Shown here piece after piece: positions 1 through 11,339 of a stretch of 64,000 nt of DNA. The stretch is from Pseudoscleropodium purum (lineage: Eukaryota; Streptophyta; Bryopsida; Hypnales; Brachytheciaceae), in NCBI GenBank assembly GCA_963969395.1, contig OZ017801.1:21891611-21955610 (forward strand), given 5' to 3'. A program made the position numbers and the translations under genes. The stretch's first letter is position 1, and the number at the start of each line of letters is the position of its first letter. The notes beneath the pieces are model-generated. The model ran no database searches. It worked only from the letters and a program-made list of their open reading frames with translations, and was not told the DNA's origin.

Positions 1-355
1 ACCCCTAAAGTCTCAAGGCCATTTCTCTATCAAAAACCACTCAAAATTGCCATTTTTGTTGCATTTATCCAAGAAAACAAAAAAATAGTTTTTATAATCT
101 AATTGTAGGATCTTGTACTTCACTTGTTTTAGCTCATGTGATAAAAATTTTATAAAGTTTTACTATATAGATTGGAAGATATTAGCTTTCAAAGTTGAAA
201 AAGAAAGTTTTTTTGAACACTGGCCTACAATTTCAGATGACTTTGACCATCGTTTGTGGAATATTTTTGCACTACAGACTTTGAACTTAATTCTTCCATG
301 TAAGTGCATCCTTGAAATTATGTGCAAAAAGAAAAAATCTTGTACAGCAGTTTGA
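1..355. repeat. Diverged, truncated copy of a dispersed repeat of about 950 bp
   Basis: Starting with ACCCCTAAAG, this stretch follows the same order of motifs as the left parts of the repeats at 47848 and 54923: a CCATTT box, a TAGGATCTT...CTTCAC box, an AGATATT..TT.AAAGT box and TTTTTGCACTACA. It is strongly diverged and may begin outside the window. The rest up to 655 is AT-rich upstream sequence of the TRM5-like gene; I see no clear TATA box there. Confidence 0.6.
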
Positions 356-655
356 TTTCAAATGAGTGTTTTTTTTTTTTTTAAAGCAGATGATTCATAA
401 TTTGCCGAAAAGGATGATTACCACGGTGACCAGCTCGTGTTTACAAGAGGAGGCGACCGCTGCTCTCTAGAATCAGAAATGTTCTGTAGACTTCTGTAAA
501 ACCGACCTTCTCTCACTAGCTAGCGATCCTCCATACCTGAAAGCTTGATAATTTTTGAACAGATTGCGAGGTTGGAAGAAGCTCGAGGAGAAATTTTGGT
601 TGGAATTGAAGTAGGAATCATGTGAGTACTGTGGATTCAATTCACTGCTTCCGAA

Positions 656-3600
656 ATGAGCAGGGCTGCGTCTCTGGGCTTGGTATCCAGCTGCCTGTCT
701 TTCAAGCATGTCCCATTCATCGCTGCTCGTCGCCAGTTTGCTGGTTCTGTAGGTAGGGTTAGGGTTTATGCTAAACCCGCCATCTCTTGTGCGCGAGGGG
801 AGGACGTAGACACCGCCAGGGGTACACGTAGTATTGTTTCTTTCGATTTCGGACCTTCATTACAGCGAGGGAGGCGATTGCGGCCCCGGCAATTGGAAAA
901 AGCTCCCGAGGATTTGCACGAGAAGTCACGAGTGGAATTCAATTCTAAGGTTGATGATGCACGTTTGGACGCATTTGTTGAAACGAACTTGCTGAACGCG
1001 AAAGAGCTTGTTGAGAAGCTCGTGAAGGAGGACGGGACGGTGACGCGATTCGTAAAGGGCGCGGAGCTTGACCGAGAGAGCTTCACTCGGGTTTTTGATT
1101 TGGTAGCGATACGTGTCCTGGCTGATGAATGCGGAGTCTATGTTTCGAGGCTTAAAGGACATCTCTTGAATTGGTCTCGTGTCAAGAATGTACCGAGAGT
1201 AGAGGGTGACGACGGAGACGCGGCGCTGAAATCGCTCCTGTGGGAGAATAACCGGGCTCTTGATACGCCGGAAAGCCTGATTGAGTCTGTGCGATGGGCT
1301 GTATATCCTGGAGAGTTCGATGGTGAAGAAACGGTCAAGAGCAAACGAAAGTTTCCAAATCTGCGCAAGTTGACTCGCGGTATCGACACTGATTTAGTTC
1401 AATCGATTCGACCTCGGAAATCAGGGCGACGGTCGAGCAGCAAAGCCTGGGAAGAGGAAGCTGTAACTGTCGAGGTTGTTGGTGAATGCCACAAATCTCA
1501 AAACCATGGTGAGTAGTTGCTAATTTCCAATGTTATGCTCTTCAAGGAGCAATGCTCTTTAAGGACAGGTCAGGATTCGTTGCGTGTCGCTTAGATTTGT
1601 CTCTTGAGTAAGAGACAATTTTGAATTGGCAATCCTGGATGGAGCTCTTTTCGGCATTGGCTCCACAATGCAGGGTCTGAGGCGTAAGAGGAGACAGTGA
1701 AAGGAACAGAGAATCATGATCGTTCTAATGCTCATCAAGTTCACCTACTAAATAGAGCGGGGCTTTGGTATCCTTGTAGGCTTATATCTCCGTAGCAACA
1801 GGCGGTGACCACGGGATAATTATGCTCTCAAGGGCCTCGTTTCACTGTACATATATGTCGCGCAGATAATGAACCAAGGGAGGCGACGCGGCTCTTGCTT
1901 CTGGATGAAAGCTATAGAGACAAGCCGAAGGACGAGCTTCCGCAGGCTGTGCAGGTCTCGATCTCTTTCTCTGCCTGACGTTCGATTAGGTCGGAACTGT
2001 TTTCCCTTGTAAGAAGAACGGAGTGTGTCAGGCTATGGCATTCACCTGCAAATGTATACTCTTTTTGTATCTGAAAATCGAAGTTACTCAAGCTATGTAC
2101 TGGTAATCTCCAGGTGGTTCTTGGAAATACTGGATGCGAGCTTGTGCGTTGCCAACTGACTTTAACATACAACTACTGGCTGATGGACGAGGTACCGACA
2201 TCCTCGCCACCTTTTACTGAATTCCTGATTGACAAGAGTGGGTCATGTATGGGATTACCAAAGGGCACTCCATAGACATGACGTTCCATCCCTGTCGTGC
2301 TCAAGGAAGTGGTTGTTCTATGATTCAGTAATTTTATTGAATTTGTAGTTTGCATTTTATTTAATTAAGAGATTCTGTCATGCTAGTCACCAGGGTTTTG
2401 GATGATCTTATACCCGTCAGGATTCTGGGTCAATTTCTTGGTCCTACTAGAGGTTAGTCTAGTTAGTTTATCACGACGGTGACGACGTTCTTTTGTGCAG
2501 CCAGATCTTGAAAGAAGTATTGCCGTCGGGTATGACTATTCCCACTGCTTTTGAGACCGTGGGCCACATTGCTCACCTTAACTTGCGGAACGAGCATGCT
2601 CCTTATCGATATACCATAGCTCAGGTTAGTACCTTACTCATTTGCGGCATGGTGATGCATTGAAGGTCTGGTTTGAAGCATAGTTTCACGGGTTTATCTT
2701 CGAATTCGGGCTCTCTCTGTGTCTTCCTCCGCTCTGAATGTCTTACGTGGAGTATGATCGCAGATTGTGTTGGAGAAAAACAAACCGCGAATACGAACAG
2801 TAGTGAACAAGACCGATGTTATACACAACAAATATCGAACCATGCAGCTTGAGCTTCTTGCTGGAAATAGTTCCCTTGTCACAACTGTGGTAGAACATGG
2901 CTTTTCATTCCGGCTTGATCTTGCATCTGTGTGAGTTTCACGGAAAGCTCATCTTCTTTATTATATTCCTTGGTTTTGATGGTACATAATGCCTGTGGTC
3001 TCAAGAACATTGGGATTTGTTGTCAAACGTTGGAGGATGATGTTGTAACCTCAAGAGTTTGTCCTATGGTGAATGCAGATATTGGAACTCTCGACTGGCC
3101 ACAGAAAGACAACGTCTTGTAGATAACTTCAACGAATATGATATTGTGTGTAAGTAGCTGTGTCTTACTACTTTCTGTGCTTTTCTAGCTGTGAATCTTG
3201 CAGTTACCATCTGGTCATCGTTCTTGCCATGAAGTTTTCGAATTGATACTTTCCACTATTCTGACTTGCCACTCTCATGACGGTTTCACTGTCCTGTCCA
3301 GGTGATATGTTTGCTGGTGTTGGGCCTATAGCTGTTGTGGCAGCCAAGAAGGTCAAGTTTGTGTATGCTAACGATTTGAATCCAACTGCAACTGCGTATA
3401 TGCAGCAAAATTTAGGCATGAATAAGCTGGCATATAAAGCAGAGGTTTGATGCTTCTCCAGAATTTCATTACGTTCCGACTCATTCGTTGAGTTCATTCT
3501 GCTCGTCATAGTAGATATCTAGGATAAGTGGGTACTGCTGTCATCCCTGGGTGTCGAGGTCTAAAAATGAATGTGACGTGTCATGTTGCTTGCAATTCTT

Positions 3601-4285
3601 TATCACTTCATTTCTTTGAGTTCCTCGGATTTCATTATTGATGGTTTAAACTTTGGCGCTTTATTTTTTGTTTATAGGTGAGCAACGAAGATGGTAGGCA
3701 ATTTGTGCGCAATTTACTGGCAAGGGATGTGCTCTTCTCTCAAGTGGTCATGAATCTGCCTTTGGATGCAGCCGAGTTCCTAGGTTGGGTTCTACCTCCT
3801 ATATCTGACAGAAGATTTTAAAACAAAGCATTTCTGAAACGTATCTGTCCCAACTACTCTGCTTCGCCTACTCAGTTGGAGAGATTTAATTTATTTGTTT
3901 TATATTTTGAACAGATGTTTTCGTTCATGCATTCTCAAGGGATGTATGGAAGGGGAAAACGTTGCCCCAGATCCATGTGTATGGTTTCTCGAGGGCCAAA
4001 AATCCTGAGGCTGAATACTCTGAGGTTTGTGTCTGCCCGTCAAAAGTACTATCTATAGCTTTTGTATTATTATTCAAGGGTGTTGCACCGTTTTGTTCTT
4101 AAGCGGTTCTATGACTGGCAATGGTTATACAGAGGATAGCCGATATCTTGAACGAATTGCCACATCCAATGCGCATCCATCGCGTTCGACTTGTGGCTCC
4201 TGGAAAATACATGCTGTGCGCCTCCTTCCTCCTTCCTGCTAGCGTGGCATTCCCAAAACGATCAACAATACGAGAGTATGCCTAG
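656..4285 (+). CDS. tRNA (guanine-37-N1)-methyltransferase, TRM5/Met-10+ family, ten exons
   Basis: Exons inferred from frame, homology and GT-AG borders: 656-1508, 1866-1954, 2114-2191, 2505-2624, 2764-2930, 3079-3149, 3302-3444, 3678-3783, 3915-4024, 4133-4285. They join in frame to about 629 aa. The enzyme transfers a methyl group from S-adenosylmethionine to N1 of G37 next to the anticodon, which prevents +1 frameshifting. Visible hallmarks are LLLDESY..KP..ELP, the YNYW...EILKEVLP segment, GHIAHLNLR, the SAM-binding loop [14 protein letters not shown], and the catalytic-pocket motif NLP in [12 protein letters not shown]. The first exon encodes about 280 residues with an Arg/Ser-rich start ([19 protein letters not shown]) that looks like an organellar transit peptide, so a plastid or mitochondrial form is inferred. 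The ATG at 656 is the first in the long frame. No exon carries a stop. Family assignment is firm; exon borders are likely but unconfirmed. Confidence 0.9.
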
Positions 4286-6500
4286 TTGCGTTTCCTCCAC
4301 CATTTGCATCCATGTGCTGTGAAGCTCGGACACTTACTGGTGGCAGCTCTTTCAGTGCTTTCACTTCGGAGAAATTAGGAGGGTGCCAGTCCAAGAACAT
4401 CAATGAGATCCTGCGGCTGGGAAAGGGAATGTGGCTTTTTTTTCGGAACTGAAGTCGTCCCAAGGCATTATCACAGAGTCTTGACCCCATAAAGAGTTTC
4501 GTTGCTGAATTGACTGTGAATGAGCGTGATATCTTTAAAGATTGATTTCATTAATGAGTACCATTGAGGTAAATGTACCAGTTGTGCCCAGTATCCAACA
4601 TGTAGGATGCAGTATTTCCAACCTTTGCTGGAACAGATTTCCAAAAAAAGCTTGAAATGTGTTTTTTTGTTCCTTCTCAAGGTTGGGACTAATAAGGTTG
4701 ACACTTTGTCCCAAAGTAGTGAGCAAGCAAAGTAGGAAGTAGTGAGTGGGAAAGTAGTTCTTGAAATGATTAGAGTTGGAAGAATCTAGACATTGGCTAT
4801 GGGTTATGAGTACTTTTTGCCTCCCAAAATTCATAGAAATTTCAATTTTAGGAATCAAATTCTGAAAATTTTTGCAATCCTCATATTTCCCATCTTCCTA
4901 CATGTTAAAAAATTTCACCCCTTCATATTGCTAATGATTTGTTGCATAATTGCTTAAATAATTGAGTATTAGTATGCTTACTTTACAATTGTGGGTGAAA
5001 GTCTCTCTTATTATTGGTATATTTACTTTATAGTTGTGGGTCAAAGTCTCTCTTGTTTTAATTGATTTGTGTATGTGGTATTTTGGAAATTGATTACATT
5101 AGGGTCAAGGGTAGTGATGGATCTTTTGAGAATTGTTTGGGAAACTAGGCTTATGATAGAAGTATCTATTTTGGACATGCCCCCTTTGATGGCTTTATAG
5201 GGTGCCCTAATGTGGACAACAACAGGATTAGAAAAAGATTAGATTGACCACAATGGGGCATCATTAAATTTGCCATAAATTTGTAGTTTACCTCTTTTGG
5301 TTTTGAATTAATTTAAAATAGTGTCAAATGGTTGTTTCTTAAAAGCAACTTCAATTATTTAAAATTGTCAGTGCAAGGTGGTAGTTTGTCAAGGTTGACA
5401 TAATTGTCAATGGTGCACAATAAGTTTGCATTCAATACAAAAATTAATCACTCTAGGTTATGAAACCATCTATTTTAGGGCATTGTATTGTCCAAGAAAT
5501 TGACATTTAAGTTAACAACATGTGACATCATGAAACTTGGTTGCATAAGTTCATAAGTGCGGTAAATTTAAATAAGATACCAATCAAGGGCACCCACCAT
5601 GTTACAAGAACATGTTTACATGCAAGATCCTACAAATCATAGGAACTAACCATTTCCAATTCTACCCCTTAATAGCAATTGGTATCCAACTTGATTAGGA
5701 ACAAGTTCCGAAGCTAGCCATTATAGGTGAATCTATGTGAAAAAGATGGGTGCTGATGAAAAATCCACATTTATATAGAATAACATTCATTCTAGGGAAA
5801 AAAATTGTTCATTTCTTTTTTCATTCTTCCTCATCTTTATTTTTGCACACATTGAATTCTATTTCTCCATGACTTTCCCACATCATGTAGGCTAAAATGT
5901 TGAAGTTATCCAAAATAGGTACTTCTATTTTAATTGGAGTCTACAAGCATGCGTTATGTTTTGATTCTCATCTAGCCTCGTTTTGTGTATGAAAGAAAGT
6001 TGTGGATATTTCTTTCCCTACGTTGCTTCATCAAATAGACTAGTTGGGTGGCCATGAATTGTCAAGGATTTGCAAATGTATCCCACCCTTGATTTCAATG
6101 TTGAGAAGTTTTGATATATTTACATAAGGTAGAACCACCCATATCCAATCATTTAAGCAATCAACAACTCACAATGAGGAATATGAAGAGATGCATATTT
6201 TTCCTTTTGTAGAGAGATAAGGAATACATGGTTTCCAATTTTTTTGTAATTTTATTGTCAAAATTGAAATTATTGTGTTTTTAGGAAGGCAAAAAGTAGG
6301 TAGAACCCATGGCCAAAGTCTAGAGTCTTGCAATTCCTATCAAGAACTGTATTCTTGCTCACTATTTCCTACTTCCTACTCACTAATTTGGGACATGTGT
6401 CACGATCTTATTAGTCCTGACCTTGAAAAATAGGAAAACATACATTCCAAGCTTTGGTTGGAAATAAATGCACACTGCATATTGGGTACCAAAGCCCAGC
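4286..6500. repeat. TRM5 3' flank, then a 1.9-kb element with long imperfect inverted arms
   Basis: The left arm, about 4570-4860, and the reverse complement of about 6230-6500 match over some 250 bp. Shared blocks include TTTCCAACC, GGACTAATAAG, TGTCCCAAA.TAGTGAG, AGTTCTTGA, TCTAGAC.TTGGC.ATGGGTT and TACTTTTTGCC. A third copy of the right arm lies at about 46030-46330. The interior is AT-rich and I recognise no coding sequence. The size and long arms suggest a non-autonomous TIR element, but I did not find a convincing target-site duplication. Confidence 0.6.
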
Positions 6501-6937
6501 TAAGTATAGGTGGTTCTACCTTTTCTTTACTTTGTCCGGGTATTTTTCACAATGGTTCTTCATTTACAAAACACAATTGATTTTAGTGCAGCTTCAATTG
6601 ATTTCCAATTGTATGACACCGCTGATAATTGACAAAACTACACATAAACATGAGTAGAGTTGACACCACAATTGGGTTTTTGTTGGTGCACGCATATTGT
6701 TATCTCTGTCTCAAAATCCCCCCGTGGTCTTTAATGTGGGGAGGCTAAAAAGCCCCCTATTTGGGACCTTGTGGATCCCATTGAGACATTTCTTTCCCTT
6801 TTCTAAAGGATCTAAGGGAAAATTTGTCCAAAAAAAGAACTCTTTATGGTAACTTGAGGTTGTAGACCCTAAAAAATTTTAATTGCCAAAAAAAGCCCTA
6901 TGGGCTTTTTTTGACAAATTTTTTTAGTTGCCCTTTC

Positions 6938-7254
6938 CCATGAATCAGGGTTGACATGACGTTCAGACACGGACGCTATGTCTATAGCGTCCGCTGACAT
7001 TCGCGTCCGCCTGTCCGCCCCGTCCGCTTGTCCCCCGTCCGCCCGGTTACGACCGTCCGATCGACATGCGGACTGATGTGGTCCGCACGATCTGGGCATC
7101 CGCCTCGGGCCGTCCGCCCCGTCCGTCCACCCCGCCCGTCCGCCTTCCGACGGCGGGAGGGATGCTGCGTCCGCTAGCGTCCGTGCGTCCGGACGTCCGA
7201 AAAACGGACGCTATTTTGGGGCGGATGTTGAGATTCGTCAACCCTGCCATGAAT
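6938..7254 (-). mobile_element. hAT-type non-autonomous element (MITE), copy 1, with perfect 8-bp TSD
   Basis: The element is 6946-7246 (301 bp). It begins CAGGGTTGAC and ends GTCAACCCTG, and is flanked by CCATGAAT at 6938-6945 and again at 7247-7254. The right end read on the minus strand (gaatctcaac.tccgccccaaaatagcgtccg) matches the left ends of the large element at 10670 and 22030. The left end matches the right end of the large element at 33790. The interior is a dense GTCCG/CGGAC array and contains a block of about 70 bp (7042-7110) almost identical to 29118-29190, the promoter array of a gene inside the large element. It is therefore an internal-deletion relative, presumably mobilised in trans by that family's transposase. 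Confidence 0.93.
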
Positions 7255-9323
7255 AGTGGTCATACTAAAAACCATTGGGGATGTAGAATTAGGGCATTTG
7301 TATGAACACCAAAAATAAGTTCAACCTTTCTTTTAATTTTTTGAGAAAGTGTTGGGATGGCGATCACTTAAAATTTGGTGAAGCATTGCATTTCTACATT
7401 CACCCATCTTTTGAACACTTTTCAATTATACTCATGCATTTTTTTACCCAAATTTAGAGACTTCATGCGAGAAAGGGTGTCCATTTTTTCATTTTTTTGT
7501 AGCATTTTGCCAAAATTATAGTTTCTGCACTCAATACTAGGAGTACTATAAGTACTACAATATAGAACAATCTCAATCGTTGATAAAAAAAATCGATGGC
7601 TAAAAGTACCATTTTGAGTACTATGAGTATTTGTAGTACTAAAATTTTCTTGTTTAAGAAAAACCCAGATTGTCATAGAAAATAGATATAATGAGGTATA
7701 AATTAATAATAAATAAACTATCATGAATAAAAAAAATCTAAAAATTGGCCATTTGTAAGGACTTGATAGTAATTAGATTTCATCAAAAAATGAAGCCAAA
7801 ACCAACTTCACTATTTAGAAGTGTGCGCACAAGGGACCCTTTTCTACATGCATGTGGAATTGTGGATGACATAAGGGAATTTTTTTTTAAGTTCTTTTAG
7901 GTGGGCACATGCCCCTTTAGTGTAGGAATATCCTACTAAAATTTAAGCTCTACATAATTTATTAGGGGTATTCCACAATACAAAAAATCCCTAAATTGCA
8001 AAGTGTGACAAATATGCTTAATTGAAATTTAATTATAAGTTTTTTTTTTTAAATTTCTAAAATATAAAGATTCTCTTTATAAACAAGTTGGTCATCTTCA
8101 ATAAAAAAATATTCAAGTACATTGGCTTCATTCTCCAAATGTTATGGCCAAACTAAACTCCACACTCAAAGTGTGAAGGAAAATAGGACCACCCTTTCTT
8201 GCAACTACCTTGAATCAAAAATGCAACGGCCAATACTCCAATCATGAAACTATTCTATCACATTTTGTTTCAATACTATTACCAAAATTGAGATGCAATA
8301 CAAACACAACATAAATTCATAGCAATTACAAGGACATCACACGTAATGGATTGAAGTCTTTGCATTACAAAATACCGCATAAGAGACAACTCCTCCTATA
8401 CAAGCCTTAATAGCAAGAAAAGGTTCCACCTTCCATAACCATCCTAACTGCTACGGCATCCTTGCTTCCTTAACCATCCAAGTCCAATTATTACGAGTGT
8501 ATGGAATTTGTAATGAAGAATACTTTTATCTAGCAAAAAATAGAAATTTATTTTGAAATGGTGCAATTTGGCCCCATGGTGCCCAAAAAAAAGGATTGGT
8601 TGGTTGGATTTTTCATTGAGGTAATTTCTACAATATCAATATGGCACTTGCACTTCAAGCTCTTTCGCAACGAGCTGCAACCTTCACCTCTTTTACCTAC
8701 AATATTGTTCTTTTCTTTATCTAAAATGGTCCAAATCTTTTTGGGCCATATAATTCTTCTATAAGGATTAGGATTTTAATTATGTGGACACTATGTTGCA
8801 AAGAAGATCAAAGTCCATGAGCTCCATAATTATATTTTTTTCACTTGGAAAGTAGGAGCAATGAGAGGGACTTGTGAGAGTGGATTTGAAGGAGACTAAC
8901 AGACAAGAGATTTCTTTCAGTCGACAAATTATTGCAAGTAGTCTATGATTATTTTCTAAGTTTTGTTTGTCTCACAATACTCAAAGATTAATTTGATTTT
9001 GGTCTTAGGATTTGTTTCGTTGAATAGGGTCTAAAAGCATAGTCTATAAGGATTCATTGTTGTATTAGAGAGGTGCAAATTCTCTATTAGGACTCCCAAT
9101 ATACCAAGAAGCGATGTACTAACCAAAATAACCTATTAGAGTTTTAGCTTAAAACTCTTTGAGTGGAAGTGAGCAACTAACAACTACTTACCTTTATCTC
9201 ATCATTTTAGTTTATCTAGCTTTCCAAGCTACAAATACTATTGGTAAGGTTGTACAATTTTGACTTGGCAATTTTTATCTAGATTCAAGTAAAGGAGAAT
9301 ACTTTTAGTAGGAGGCTAAGAAA
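7255..9323. other. AT-rich intergenic sequence without recognisable genes
   Basis: Open frames here are short, unlike any family I know, and full of homopolymer codons. I see no paired termini or RNA gene. Confidence 0.6.
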
Positions 9324-9624
9324 GCACAAGGCAGAGTTGACAGGACGTCCGGACGCGGACGTTGTGTCTGCAGCGTCCGCTGACATTCGCGTCCTGGCGG
9401 ACGCAGCGTCCGCCAGTCCCCTGTCCGCCCCGTCCGCCCGATTACGGCCGTCCGATCGACGCGCGGACTGATCTGGTCCGCACGATCTGGGCGTCCGCCT
9501 CGGGCCGTCCACCCCGTCCGCTTTCCAACGGCGGTCAGGACGCTGCATCCGCTAGTGTCCGGACGTCCGGAAAACGGACGCTATTTTGGGGGGGACGTTC
9601 AAATTCGTCAACCCTGGCACAAGG
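9324..9624 (-). mobile_element. hAT-type non-autonomous element (MITE), copy 2, with perfect 8-bp TSD
   Basis: The element is 9332-9616 (285 bp). Its termini are CAGAGTTGAC (one mismatch to the family) and GTCAACCCTG, flanked by GCACAAGG at 9324-9331 and 9617-9624. It has the same orientation and internal organisation as copy 1, including the block gtccgatcga..cgcggactgat.tggtccgca at about 9447-9515, and the palindromic ggacgtccggac near one end. High similarity between the two copies and intact target duplications indicate recent, related insertions. Confidence 0.93.
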
Positions 9625-10661
9625 TCACATTGCAAAAATCTAGTGTACAAGTTGAAGGATCAAAGCGCCAAGAAAACTCAATTATGTATTGTATTCATCT
9701 TCAATTTGTTGGTGTTTCTTGATTGTTTTGTTTGGAATTGTTTTGGATCTTAACACACTTTTATTTTTTTGTTCCTTGTTTCATTTTTTATTGTTATTGG
9801 AATAATTGGTTGTTTGAGTGCGGCGAGCCTAGGAAGAAAAAGCAAAGGTAAAAGTATTCATCCATGTTTCTCACCTAGGAAGTGGTTGTAATTTTATGTA
9901 GATTCCATAGTTGTCATATTTTCCATCCAAACCATCTTATTCATCTGTCTATCAAGGATGTGTAATGACTCGAACTTATTTAATGTTACTACTTTAAGGT
10001 AGTCACATTGTCCATTGGGTCTATCCAAACTATCTATTGTGTTCACTTGTCTGAGACATCCAATAATCCTTACTCACTGTGAGGTACTTTTTCACTAACT
10101 TTTATTTTTTGTCAAGTACCAGTAGTATAGGAGTTCATCTGTGGATAAGCCAACGTAGTCTATCATTAGTGCATCTAATGTCACTTTTAAAGTAGATTTA
10201 GGTTATGTGTAAACTAACTTTATAAATCATACATGAAAACTTCATTTTTATATTTTTAATCTTTGTCTTTTTTTCTTTATTCCCAGATTCTCTCAATTTG
10301 GTGGACAGTCCATTACTACTAATGCAGACACAATGCTCTAAGAGTCCCGGTCCTATATAGTATTTTAGGGTAAGCAACACGTCTTTGGCAACACATCAGG
10401 CTAGGCAACACGTCTTATACATAGATGTAGCCTATGACCTAATCATATGTATACAAGATAATATTTTTAAAATATGCAAATAATTATTTAATTAATATCT
10501 TTTTATGTGTTGGGCAATAGGGCCAGTAATTGCTCTTTCTGAGCTTTTCGAATCTATGTGCAAAATGACTACACATGGCAGTCTTAGTGGGTAATACGTC
10601 CAGTATGCAAGGTATGAAATGTTTAGGACAAAATACCAGATTCTTGGTCTTTGAGCTTTCT
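9625..10661. other. AT-rich intergenic sequence
   Basis: No gene, RNA gene or paired repeat is recognisable between the second MITE and the target duplication of the large element. Confidence 0.55.
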
Positions 10662-10669
10662 CCTTTCTT

Positions 10670-10785
10670 CAGGGTTGACGAATCTCTACGTCCGCCCCAA
10701 AATAGCGTCCGTTTTCCGAACGTCCGGACGCTAGCGGACGCAACGTCCCTCCTACCGTCGGAAGGCGGCCGGACAGGGCGGCTTA
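10670..10785 (+). repeat. Left terminal/subterminal repeat of the giant hAT-like element
   Basis: This is the terminal CAGGGTTGACG followed by cgtccgccccaaaatagcgtccg, cgtccggacgctagcggacgc and gtcggaaggcgg. The same order appears at 22030 and, inverted, at the right ends of both MITEs. It stops abruptly at about 10785, after which AT-rich DNA leads to the 3' end of the transposase gene; 10786-11339 shows no gene of its own. Confidence 0.9.
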
Positions 10786-11339
10786 GAAAACCCGTTTTGG
10801 GTTTTTTGTTTTGATTGTTTTTACCAATGAGAGATTGAGAGTGAAGTCATTTTGATTTTGATTTTTCTTATATTGCAATTGTGATTCAATAGAGTTGTAT
10901 ATCACTATTTATGTAAAAGCTAAAATATGAAATATATTTTTGATTTTTTTTGTTGAATTTCATTTTGATTTAGAAACAAAATCACTTTAAAATCCAGCAA
11001 GATGTATATCATCAATAAACAAACAATTTTATAATAAAATGATTGAAGAAACCATTGTCATTTGTCAACATGAGCTCTATATATCATAAGCAACTAAACA
11101 ATCAAACATCTAAATTCACATCTCCACAATTCCTATGGACGCCAATCCACATCTCCTCTAACCTCAGCCCCACTACTCTCTCCTGCAGCTCTCCGTTCAA
11201 AATCTTCATTATCGGAGTCATCTTCATTGTTGGAATCAAGTATCGTTGTTTCCTTCAAGTCTTCTCTCGAAGTAGGTTTACTCCCTTCTTTCGAATTTAA
11301 TTTTTCTTTTTTTACTTTGACAGAACGATTAAAGGCTTT

